Source of the DNA: Dactylellina haptotyla
Taxonomy: Eukaryota > Ascomycota > Orbiliomycetes > Orbiliales > Orbiliaceae
NCBI GenBank assembly: GCA_031310005.1
Contig: CM062380.1
Span: 496,001-560,000 of the forward strand
Reading direction: 5' to 3'
Length of the DNA stretch: 64,000 nt
Each line of letters opens with the position of its first letter. Position 1 is the first letter of the stretch. The position numbers and the translations under genes were made by a program. This document shows positions 45,694 through 56,126 of the stretch, piece by piece. The notes beneath the pieces were generated by a model. That model searched no databases. It was not told the origin of the DNA and worked only from the letters and a program-made list of their open reading frames with translations.

Positions 45694-46983
45694 TTAGAAG
45701 GTAATGACGCTTCTGTATCTGACCTTTCCGGCGTCGACGATATCGTAGGCTTCCTGGATCTTCTCCAACGGGAACTTCTGGACGACGCATTTGACGCCAA
45801 AGTTCTTGGCAAAGTCGATGGCTTCTTCCGAGTCGATGGCTGTGCCGCAGGGCCAGCCTCTGATGTTTTGCTGCTGGACGACCATGGGGGTTGTGTCGAA
45901 TTGAGCTGGGCCGACAACTAGGAGAGAGGGTCATTGAGTTAGTATTTAAACATTGTCAAATTTCAGTTACGGAGTCATTTTGCTTACTGGCGATAGTCAA
46001 GAAGGTACCGCCGCGAACCAAGGCCTTCTGCAGCTGGGTCATCAACGCTGCGCTGTTGGCAGTGACGAGGATACAGTCCGCGCCGCCGAGCTTGTTCAAC
46101 TCCGCGACTGCATCTTGGCTTCTGTCGATGTATGACATGGCACCGAAGGATAGTGCCTCTTCTCTCTTGGCGGGATCACGGCCAATGGCGACGACTCTGT
46201 AGCCCATATTCCTGGCGTACTGAACAGCGAGATGGCCGAGACCACCGACACCTGCAACGGCGACGACAGCGCCGTGAGGGATCTTCATGTTGCGAAGCGA
46301 GTTGAAGACTGTGACACCGGCGCAGAGCATTGGAGCGTATGAGGCTGGGTCGACATCTTCGGGGACTAGGACGACGGCTTCACGTCTGAGGAGGACGTAT
46401 TGAGCGACTAATTTTTTTTGAGAAATTCAATCAGCACTCAAATACTTTTGTGGAGTCTCTAACATCGCCAATTGGAGGAGATCACTTACGACCACCCCAC
46501 ATGGTAACACCATTGACCGCTTGGCTCTCACAGAGCTGGAATGTACCGCGCTTGCAGTACTTGCAGAAAAAGCAGTGGCCACCGTGCCAGCCGCCACCTA
46601 CTCTGGTACCGACCTTCCAGTGGTCTTCGGTTTCTGGGATGGCGGCAATTTCACCGATGATTTCGTGACCGGCAACGTGTGGACTACATTCCGGGTAGAC
46701 ACGTTAGTATTTTCCCGAATAATTACATACTTTTGTCTTTCTGGCAAGGAAATTGGAATTACAATTTGCTTCCGACTTGTCCGTTTAAGACGTGAACATC
46801 AGAACCACAGATACCAGAGGCAATGACCTTGACGAGGACCTGGCCGTGCTTCGGCAGCTGGAGCGGCAAATCTGTGAGGGTGAATTTGACCGGAACTTTA
46901 TCCTCAGGTTTGGCACCGTAGGCCTCGCTAACACCGACCTTCTCGACGACGGCGGCCTTGTATGTGCTTGGAAGTCCGGACAT
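45694..46983 (-). CDS. Zinc-dependent alcohol dehydrogenase (MDR family)
   Basis: Four exons in frame: 46983-46763, 46683-46490, 46407-45988 and 45917-45694, giving 352 aa. It oxidises alcohols or reduces aldehydes with a nicotinamide cofactor in the cytosol. Catalytic zinc ligands are Cys59 (GICGSDVH) and His80-Glu81 (PHVAGHEIIGE, rebuilt across intron 1), with the third Cys in APMLCAGVTVFNSL. The structural zinc loop is CFFCKYCKRGTFQLC (residues 111-125). The Rossmann motif is VAGVGGLGHLAVQYA. After strand 2 the sequence reads VVAIGRDPAKRE, with Gly-Arg where NAD-specific enzymes carry an acidic residue, so NADP use is possible. The N-terminus has no targeting signal. Length matches fungal ADH1-like enzymes (about 350 aa). 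Confidence 0.94.
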
Positions 46984-49509
46984 TTTGGCAGAGTCTGGTT
47001 GGATGTGTTGGGCGAGGTTGTATTTCCAGATTGGGATAGATAGCTAACTGGATCTCTGGGCAAGATATCTACAGCAACTTTTGATTAGGAGACGAAGCCG
47101 ATGATGATGATAATAATTATGATAAGAGGGAGAAAGAAGATTCAATCTCACGGGCGGTTCAATGGCTTATTTATACACACGCGTCGACGAGAACGAGAAC
47201 CCCGCAGCTCCCCTCCAGGCCTCTTATCCTTCATTCCTAAGCTTTCCAGGTGTACCGCCGTCCGTACCCAGCTAGCATTTTCGAGGCATGAGCTTAATTT
47301 TTTCTCCCTCTCACTCTCTCGGTTTCTTTTTTCCGAGTAGAATTTTGAACCTGCCCCGCCGCAAACAGACGCTAACGTAGTCAACTTCCGTTGATGTCAT
47401 AAGAGATCGGACATGGCCCTGGCCTTTGCTGGCATGCATGCTTTGAAGTTGCATGGGCTTATCTTATTTCCGGCGCGGGTCGGCCGCCTGTCCTGACCAA
47501 CCGACCAACCAGAACTAAACTCCTTGGGCCGCATCCTTCAACACCGCGCTGCCAGTCTGTATGTGCAGGGAAGAGCAGAAAAGTTTTAACCTAGTATCGT
47601 CCTTTTTCTTTAACATTTGCCTGGACTAGGCCGAATGGGGCAGAATAACGGCTCGCCAAAACTCTGCGTCTCGATCTCTAGAGGCTCGGAATTACTAATG
47701 GGATCTGATTGGTGTCCCGACGTCCCTGGCTTGGGATGTAGACGCTTTGGATTTGTACCGTTGTTGGAATATACTTGGACCAGGTGGAACACTGCAAGAG
47801 AGAATCAGGATCTCCGGGCTCTCCGGCACATGAAAAAAACGAGCCATGCAATCGACATGGCTCCTGATGATGTCAAAATACGAAAGGTGATCGAGCGATT
47901 CAGTGTTTATACTTGATATTTTGGGATCTTCATATGGGCTCAGTTCCATATCTCTAAGTCGTGACCGGCGAGGTTACAATGGGAATCAGGAGATTTACGA
48001 CCGAGAATGATTCCAAACTCTCCGTGTGGGGCACTGATTGAACAGCTGCTATTGCCGCCTAGTGTACGCATGCGATTCCAACTCTGCATCTACGATCCAA
48101 CAAGTTCGGTTTTCTTGTAGTTATCACAGCAAGTTTTGTTCTCCAGATTACTCATAAACACGGAACTCTCTGACACCGCCCATGCCCCGCTTACTTAAGT
48201 ATCTCCCGTTCAAGGAACTCTTCCTGTGCAACGTAGCCTCTAATACCTCGATTTTATCGATATCGCTTAAACCTCTGTTTTAAAAGCGGCTTAGAACACC
48301 CTCTGCATTAGCTCTCGGGACTCATCGGTCCTAGTTCAGGTGCATGTTCGAACCCCACCATGCATGAATCCGTCTAGCTCCAAATCAATTTTTCACGATT
48401 TCACACTGTAAATAACGATACTTTTCGATCTGTGTGCCCTTTTTCTTGTGTCAAGGGAGGCATGTCTACGCGTAAAACTGAAAATAGTCCTCCTAGGTTT
48501 CCTATCTCGAGCGAAGGTGAGATTTTAATTGCGGGGCACCCAAAATTCAACCCAGTGGCTTCGAAAGCAGGAGGATTATTAGAGCTCCTCTGAGCTGAAT
48601 ACTAATTGATAGTATTCGGCCGATTGGAAGGGGAACTAAAAAACCTGCCAAGGTTTCCCTGTATTCTTCGGTATTTACTACGTGCATGCATGAGTGAAAA
48701 GACCCGGATGCGATCGAATACGAAGTGACGATATCGAAGTGTTGGAAGTATGAGGCTGCAAGCTTCAGGTACTCGAACGCGTAGGATAAATTGGTTAATT
48801 GGTTCCCTTGTGGGACCTGGTTTCACGCGGCTTCACCCGAAGGAGGGTGGTCTCGGTCGCGCTTTTCGGCATTCGCTGACTGATGCGGGTTTAGAGGTCT
48901 AGCTCCGACTTAGGTAAGATCTATGGCCAAGACTTTATGAATCGGCCGCGGCCGGCACAGCCGATGCGAGGAAGTTGAACTCCAAACAACAAAACCTGGA
49001 GACAGCTATGAATTCACGAAATTCACCTTCGAACTCGGTTCATCCTCTGATATTTTCTTACGGAGAGTATTCCGCTCAGAGGCAGATTACAAATTACCTA
49101 CGCGTTTTACAACTTCCAATCGTAACCCGAAGATGCGGATGTGTAGTACCCAGTGGCCTTTCGCCACTTCCCAGAGCTAGCGTTCAGAAACTACAACAGG
49201 GCGACAAGGATACGAATATCGCATCTCACAGAAGAAATATCAACCGACTAACATAATATAGATGTTGAAGAAGGATAAATTGAAACACCCGAAAACAATA
49301 TCAAAAACGGCTACCAAAAGTTGATATCAGATTACCTATGTGAAAAAACGGCAAACCCGAATCCAAGCACCGAAAACTCCGTATCCCAAGAAAAACAGAC
49401 CAAAGACCCCACAGTAAAAAAAATATTATGCATTACGAATCATCAGAAGGAAAATACTCGGTGAAGCGACGAGTGCCAACCTAGGACCTCACTTTTCGAA
49501 GGTAAATCC
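46984..49509. other. Intergenic; ADH promoter at left
   Basis: The ADH promoter occupies the first few hundred bases, including a TATAAATA motif. A GACCAACC direct repeat lies near 47495. From 47600 to 49500 I see no gene; 49250-49500 is A-rich. Confidence 0.45.
47168..47175 (-). promoter_or_regulatory. Candidate TATA box for alcohol dehydrogenase
   Basis: TATAAATA on the minus strand, about 185 bases before the ATG at 46983. Confidence 0.5.
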
Positions 49510-51149
49510 CTAAACGAATGCCACCACCTTTGGACTTTGCGGCCTTTGGATCGGCAACTCAACCTCAGTGGTCATGGAAGTAGGAGAGCCCTCCTTCTCG
49601 TCCTCTATATACCCAATACGTATCGACGCTGTCGACATGTCGTTGCTGTAACCTGGTACCACCTGTGGCCTACCAGCTTTGGCACCATTGTTCTTAATGT
49701 GTACTCTACTCGCAGCCGATGCCCCGCTATTGCCACCCGTCCTCTTGAAGATAGATCTGATATCACCCGTGCTGCTTCCGTATGATAGAAGTTTGGGCAC
49801 ATGCTTCATAATCAGAGCTCGAAGAGCGGGGGCGCTGCTGCAGATCAAAGCGAGGTTTAATTCGATACTATAAGCACGAAATTTGTCAGCCATTTGCATG
49901 GAGATAGAGTGCGGGGTCTTGGAAAAACTTACATGCCCCAGGCAATGATTGGGAGGACGGAATCCTTGCCATTGATACCAAATCTAATGGAGTCCTGCAC
50001 TGCCTTCAAGCGGATAGCGGCAGCGATACAAGCTCTGTTACGGATTACCAATATGTCAGCGCCCCCACACTACGAGGTGGAGATGGTGAGGCCAAGGAGC
50101 TTACATTCCACCAAGCCCGAATGTGAAGATGGCAATAATCCTCTCTCGAGGGTATAGTTGCAATTTCCAAACCAGTGGCATCGGAAGCACCCAGACCAAA
50201 GCATCTGTAATGATGTTTACGACACCGGTACCAAGGATGGCGTTCAAAGTGTTCACTTTGCATTCGAGAGTCATGTCGAATTCGTAGTCCCAGAAGTTCA
50301 CTCTATTACATTGGAACAGGAAGGCGAAGAAACCACCAATTGCATTCCCGATGGAAATGAAAGCAGTTATCGCAACAGCGGCACGAAGAGAGCGCCAGGT
50401 GGAGAGTTGATAGTAGAATATGAGGAGGGCAATCTTTATGGAGAGCACCACAATTGGGTATGTTGTCATACCAATATTGTAGGCCTAAGGGCATTGAAAA
50501 CGCAGAAGGTTAGCGGCCACTTTGTTTTTTTATGGAATTTGCGTAGAATTGAACACCTACGATAGACTGCTGTTTAATTTGGTTGTATGAACGGTCACAC
50601 CAACTCGCCATATCGCCCCCGACCATACTGGCGTGTACACCGTACGCACCCCATGCAACTATCAGGAACTACAAACGCGAGATCTAGTCAGCTAGATGTC
50701 GATTGCGCTATCGAATACCTCCTCGAACAACTTACATATGACAATAAGGCCACCCAATCGAATGCCTGTATCCTTCCGAGCAATGAGAATCTCGACCACA
50801 ACCTCAAAGCGATTACCACAGTGCTCAGGATCGTGAAAACCACAAAGAGCGGCAATATCGACCCGGTAGCTCTTGGATGCGGTGCCAACGGTAGCAGCTC
50901 AACTGCATACTCGGCTGTTTCATTGAACGGCGTAAACTGCGAAGCCATCAACTCATACGTCTTGTTGTCCCAGCCGAAGTACTGGGCTAGCTGGTCGTCG
51001 TCAATCCATGGGTAGTCGACGTATACCTGCGCCCAGGCCTTGATAGCTTCACTGCTGACTTGGTTCCGAAAGAATTTTGAAGAGGAGCCCCAGTAATAGC
51101 AACTCAGCGTGATGAAGTAGATGTCATCTTCTGTGAGATTGGTTGCCAT
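49510..51149 (-). CDS. Fungal 7TM 'rhodopsin'-family protein with extended N-terminus
   Basis: Five exons in frame: 51149-50736, 50668-50561, 50484-50105, 50034-49933 and 49867-49510, giving 453 aa. The first 95 residues are an extra-membrane N-terminus with several possible N-glycosylation sites (NLTE, NKTY, NETA). TM1 follows (SILPLFVVFTILSTVVIALR) with WSRFSLLG and QAFDWVALL. Later blocks are VAWGAYGVHASM, MTTYPIVVLSIKIALLIFYY, FQCNRVNFWD, ITDALVWVLPMPLVWKLQL, IAIFTFGLGG and ELNLALICSSAPALRALI. The tail of about 100 residues is polar and Ser-rich, ending SPKVVAFV. It belongs to PF20684 like the gene at 3992, but diverges strongly from it, so they are not recent duplicates. All splice joins restore the family motifs. 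Confidence 0.92.
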
Positions 51150-53683
51150 CTTGAGCAGTGAGCTAATGCAGCTATGGGCTTAATCTTGACAAAATGCAAA
51201 AGATACCACAATAGTGGGATATTAGAAAGTGGAGGAGAAGATGATATCGAGCGGTTAAAAATCATGCGACCCGGTTCTCCTAGCCGGAAGGATTGGAAAA
51301 GGCGAGGATATATACCGTTCATGCGCATACCTCCAAGGCGTCGGATTGATGGTCCTTCGGGTCCCCTAATTGGGCAAGGAACAGGGTGGGGAGGGGGTTC
51401 GATCATCAACGGCGGGGCACCATGTAGCTCTATCTGTTAGAGAATCAAGGAAATTTTAATTGGTGGAGCATCGCAAGTTGCGCCGCCGCGCCGCCATGCA
51501 TCACTATCAAGATAACTAAATAGGTTGACATGGTATAGATACCGGGTGGAACCGCAGTCTGCAAATTTATGATATAAAATTTGATATCGATTGATATGAG
51601 ACAAGAAATTAATCACTTGACGGTGGAGCCAGGTGTGATTGATCAAAGCTTGATTCTGCATGATTGCGCAGGTGAAGATATTTTTTTTTCACCTTCAATT
51701 AATTAATCGTAGGGCTAGACGTACATGTGTGCAGACAGACTAGTCGACTTCATCTCACTCTACGCTCCACTTGTGGAATATACTGGAAAGGTTGGGAGAT
51801 CTGAAGAAATGACGATATGAAACGATTAAGCGCCCATGGTCCCAGGCAATCCCTCGTACCTCGTTAGTCCGCCGATGCACCGACGCACACACGGGATGTG
51901 TGTCGGCACCTGGCCTTGATATCGCGATACATTCCCACAACTAGTCGCAATTTGCGAACCTATCAATTGAGAAATGTCAGGTCCGAAAGGCATGGATCTA
52001 ACTTAAAACGGCTCCATGGGGCTCCAATCCCTTTGGTCGCCTTTTAAAACCTGCAGCTTGTCGTCGCACGGTTGACAATGAACTATCGATAGGGAGATCC
52101 GGTAGCAAGCTCTCGCGGGAATGCCCAATTCGGGAAGTTCGATGTGCACCTCGTTCTGCAACACATGTTGGCAGGCACGGCTTGACGTCTGTCGGTGCCT
52201 CCTTTGGACAAGCACTCCACCCCGGTGCGTCTCATTTTCGCGAAGGCATCAAGATTTGCTTCTCCTCAAATCACACGAGAAGAGGCCTCGTGTTCTAAAA
52301 ATGCGAGCGCCTTGGCCCTGAGATCGCCATATCTGCATGACGCTAAGCCATCTGCCCTGGTTCTGGGTTCTTGACATGTAAATGTCTCTGATGGCCAGGG
52401 CTCCACCGGCACGAAGCGAAAGCCTCAGTGCCATGTTTTCCTCGCCGTCAAAATGCCAGAATCGAAGCGAAACGAAAGATGTCTCTGTAACACGAGGTAC
52501 CCTCGATTCTCTATCGAAATGAGCTTCTGCAGGTTTTAGTTTCAGCCCGTCGCTTTACCTTTTCACAACCACGCTAGACATATGTTTCTCTTGGTTTTGA
52601 CCAGAATCCGGCAATGATCACCAAGATATCGAACTCCTGATATCCCTATCAATCACCCTGTAGAAAGGCATTAGTTTACTATTAGATTTAGTTTGCCATT
52701 ACCAGCGCTTCCATATCGTCCCCTCAACGCACCGTCATGCAAAATACCACAAGGCAACTATAGCCCCCACCTCCCCGTTCCAAGATTTCCCCCTCTTAAC
52801 ATTACTCATACGATCGACCCTTAAGCTAGGTGAAAAACCGGGAATTGAATGTAGTCGACAGTACCTATCGGTGGCCTCTGATACCTCTTCCGAGATACGA
52901 TGCGACGCAGGGGAAGATTTGCAGGTATGCATTTACCCCACAGTTGCACCCCACAGTTGCATAGGTTGCGGCATCTGCAATTAATATCTACCAAAATTCC
53001 ATGGTTGCTCCCAGCCACCTTGCGAACCTGAAATATGCAGACTAGCAATCTAGCCCCTCCTCTTTTCTCAAGTCTAATAATAAATCAAGGCGAGAAAAAG
53101 GGTCTATCTCTAACGAAACTCAAGCGTAATTAAATCTGATAAGTACTGCCCCAGACTCCCCTTCTGGCCACTGTCAAATGTACGTCGCAATCAGTCGGTA
53201 ATTTGCGACGTGGCGTTACGCAAACATGGAATGCCTGCCAGCCCACGTTTCTTGTCTGTTGGCCGATGAGACGGCTCGAGTGTGAAAGCTTCTTTGCGAG
53301 AGTAGGCATCATGACATAAACATGGTTCTCGTGCACACCGGCTAGCCCGCTAAGCTAGGCATGTCTGGGACCCCTACCTGGGTTCGCATGTTGGAGGTAA
53401 GAAGTACCGAGCAGATCGCTAAGCCCGGAAGATGTCTACTCCTTGCGTATCATCCTTTTTTCGGACAATGCCGCGAGACGATCCGTACCAGGCTTTCTTG
53501 TCCTACTGCCCAGATTTATAAAGAAGCTTACTAGCACATCATATTAGTCGTTCTTGGATTCTCTTGAAGCTCGTCGCCCGCCTCTAGCTCTCCCACATTC
53601 TCTAGATATCTGAGATATCCTCCTTATCTTTTCCCTACTTAACCGGATGAGCCAAATCTATTCCTTTTTATAACATATTAAAG
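51150..53683. other. Intergenic, no gene seen
   Basis: Divergent spacer between the 7TM gene (minus) and the CBM1-repeat gene (plus). Frames at 51174-51440 and 52003-52434 lack any family signal. A TATA motif sits at 53517-53522. No RNA gene recognised. Confidence 0.45.
53517..53522 (+). promoter_or_regulatory. Candidate TATA box for CBM1-repeat gene
   Basis: TATAAA, 167 bases upstream of the ATG at 53684. Confidence 0.5.
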
Positions 53684-54940
53684 ATGAAGAGCATCCTCGT
53701 ATACTTGACCATCCTCATCAGTGTGGTAGCTGTAGAAGCCCGGCTGCTCGCATGTCCAGTCTGGGCTGGCCAAATATGCGGTAGAAGGAAGCGAGACGGC
53801 TTCGACGTCTTCAAGAGATCTCCAGACTGGGAGCTTCTCAACAATGAGCTGGTAAAGCGTGATGGTCCTGTCGGTGGGAGCGATCCCACTGCTACCACTT
53901 ACCTCTATGCCACTCTTCCCACTTGGGCCGCGCTACCGGGCTCGTCGTGCGGCTTTTCGTACACGAGTAACGGCGCGGTGACTACCGCAATCTGCCCTGT
54001 GGGATTCAGGTGCCAATGCCAGCCTGGTGGGAGCAAATGCGTTACCACGACGGCTCCTGCGGCGTGCGACCAGTTTGATCCTGGAACTTCATATGATACC
54101 TGTACCGTAAGATGGACGACAACAATTACAGATGTCGCATCTGCATACGGACAGTGCGGTGGATTTACAGAATCTTCAGTTATCGCAGGAAGCGGTAAGA
54201 TTAAACCCAGCCAAACTCGATACAAACCAGAAACTTGATTTGCTAATTCTATTCTGTTTGCAGCTTGGACAACGGCAACAATGTGCCCTCAGGGATTCGG
54301 TTGCGCTTGCCGTAACTTCTGGTACAGCCAATGTCTTCCCACTGCATCTTACTCAACTGAGTGCCCTCCAGCAACTCGCTACTGGGGGTGCGCGACCACA
54401 CTGACCCAGAACACGGGGAACTATCACCAGTGTGGCGGTATCTGCTGGGATCTTCTCAATAGTCCCAAGGCATGCAATGCGGGTTACTCCTGCTGGACCA
54501 AGACATTAGATGGTTACGAGGCTCCAGGCCAGTACGCCATGTGCGCACCCTCAAGACCGGACCCACATTATCAGGAAACACCTGAGAGCCTATGCTATCC
54601 AGCGCCATACGTGTACACACCTGGTGATGCGCCCACCTGCAGTGGAAATAACGCGCGGCCGTTGACGGTCGTAGCTAATAGCCCTGAGTATACTGGTCCG
54701 CAGACTATGTGGGGCCAGTGCGGTGGGCTTGACTGGACGGGTCCAACTACATGTGCTGGCGCTGGGGTTTGCCAATCGCAAAACTTGTGGTATTCTCAAT
54801 GTGTTTCCTCAAAACATCGGAAGGAGAAGAAGTCGGCTACTCCGGTTGAGAACCCTGCGGCTATAGTGACGCCGGTGAGGAGGTTGACCCAAAGAGATAG
54901 GTTGGGACCGGCTCGGCCCGGTAATAAGCCGAGAATGTAG
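53684..54940 (+). CDS. Secreted multi-CBM1-like protein without catalytic domain
   Basis: Two exons, 53684-54194 and 54264-54940, in frame for 395 aa. A signal peptide ([19 protein letters not shown]) is followed by three dibasic sites (RRKRDG, VFKRSP, LVKRDG), likely Kex2 cleavage points. The rest is Cys-rich. Residues 319-350 are a canonical fungal cellulose-binding module ([20 protein letters not shown] then NLWYSQC). Residues 156-194 (YGQCGGF...FWYSQC, spanning the intron) and 224-264 ([10 protein letters not shown]...YAMC) are diverged copies. Residues 83-120 form another Cys pair set. No glycoside hydrolase, esterase or oxidase domain is present. It probably binds cellulose or chitin at the hyphal surface or substrate. 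Proteins with several CBM1 copies and nothing else occur in fungi and oomycetes as adhesins or elicitors. The C-terminus is basic, with no GPI signal. Confidence 0.9.
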
Positions 54941-55500
54941 TGCTCATTCTTAAGCTATTGCGGCGTTTTTGTGATATATTTGTTATTGGGCTTGATGGTG
55001 TATTTTAGTCTGTGTGTATACCCTGGTCGTCGATACTTACCGTCATGGAAGCGAAGTCGACGTTAATAATTGTAAATATTTATATTGTATACTTATTCAT
55101 CTCACATTTCCGTTGATGTCATTTCATCGGTGACATCCATTCTTTATAATATGCACGTGTATGAGAGATATTAGTGATAGCTTGTCAACAAGGAGATTTA
55201 TGTAAGAGAAAATATCTTCCAGGGCCCAGAAGAGATGGAATTGGCTTTTATTGAAGTATATGCACTGTTGTGCAAATCTAGTTTTCTTTTTGGGTGGCAA
55301 TTGGCACGAGTCCGATAGTTATAGCTATAGTTTCGTGCAAATATCCCATCGTATTAACATTATAGAAAGAACCCGTTAGTCCTCTTGCTCAACTTTTGAG
55401 CTTTCAAATCCATCCGGAGAAGGGTAGTTATTAGATATATGAGAGGAGATTCGGCATGCAGCACTGAATCCCGAGCTCAGAAGTGAGATGAGAAATGTAT
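54941..55500. other. Convergent 3' spacer
   Basis: AT-rich sequence between the 3' ends of the CBM1 gene and the GFA-like gene. No gene seen. Confidence 0.5.
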
Positions 55501-56126
55501 TTAGGAGGGAGGGCCGGTTTCGAAAGAAGCAGCGGCAACCTGTGGTTGCCAAGTATATCGATCCTTCGCGTAGACCTCAGCGGCGACCTTGAAGTCCTTT
55601 GAACCGTCGAGGAGGGCAGTACGAACGACGTAATTTTCACCGTGGACTTTCTATTTACCCGAAAGGACCGGTTAGCATAGGCGGGAGTAGTGCACGAATA
55701 ACGTGATTGACGAACCTGGTGGTGCCATGGGTGCGAGGTGCAATTTGGGCAATAGTAGCAAATGGTGTCGTTGCCAGAGTCACCCTTGTAAGTGTAACTC
55801 TTTAGGGTTCCCTTGGTGAGTTTACAATCGGCCTGTAGGATACAGTGGGTCTATGTTAGCTAAAAGAGCGAGAAGTCCTAGTGCAGCCTATCGACTGCTG
55901 AGTGGTTTACTGGACGTACGATTGGAACAATGATGTTGAGGGAGTATCCGCCGCCTCCGATAATCTTACATGCATTGCAGTGGCAGAGAATGTGAACCTA
56001 ACGGTACTATATTAGCCAGAGAAATTGAGGGCTGCTGAAACGGCAAAGGGTGGGGCTTACAAGTTCATTATGGGTGACTTCCCATTCAGTCTCGCCGCAG
56101 TGGCACTTTCCAGTAGCAGTAACCAT
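55501..56126 (-). CDS. GFA / CENP-V-fold zinc protein
   Basis: Four exons in frame: 56126-56061, 55997-55920, 55832-55716 and 55650-55501, giving 136 aa. Zinc motifs are as in glutathione-dependent formaldehyde-activating (Gfa) proteins: KCHCGETEW near the N-terminus, ILCHCNACKIIGGGGYS in exon 2, and CYYCPNCTSHPWHH in exon 3. The domain fills the whole protein. Gfa-type enzymes bind glutathione and have been linked to S-hydroxymethylglutathione formation. Most fungal members are uncharacterised, so the reaction is not certain. Exon phases are all zero. A TATATAAA motif lies at 56263-56270. It converges with the CBM1-repeat gene. Confidence 0.92.

Noticed and set aside
47617-47949. Frames on both strands upstream of the ADH gene
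   Set aside because: Both strands are open over the same bases, without motifs or plausible exons.
48330-48370. TTCGAACC motif resembling a tRNA T-loop
   Set aside because: The flanking bases do not form the five-pair T stem, and no acceptor or anticodon arm could be drawn.
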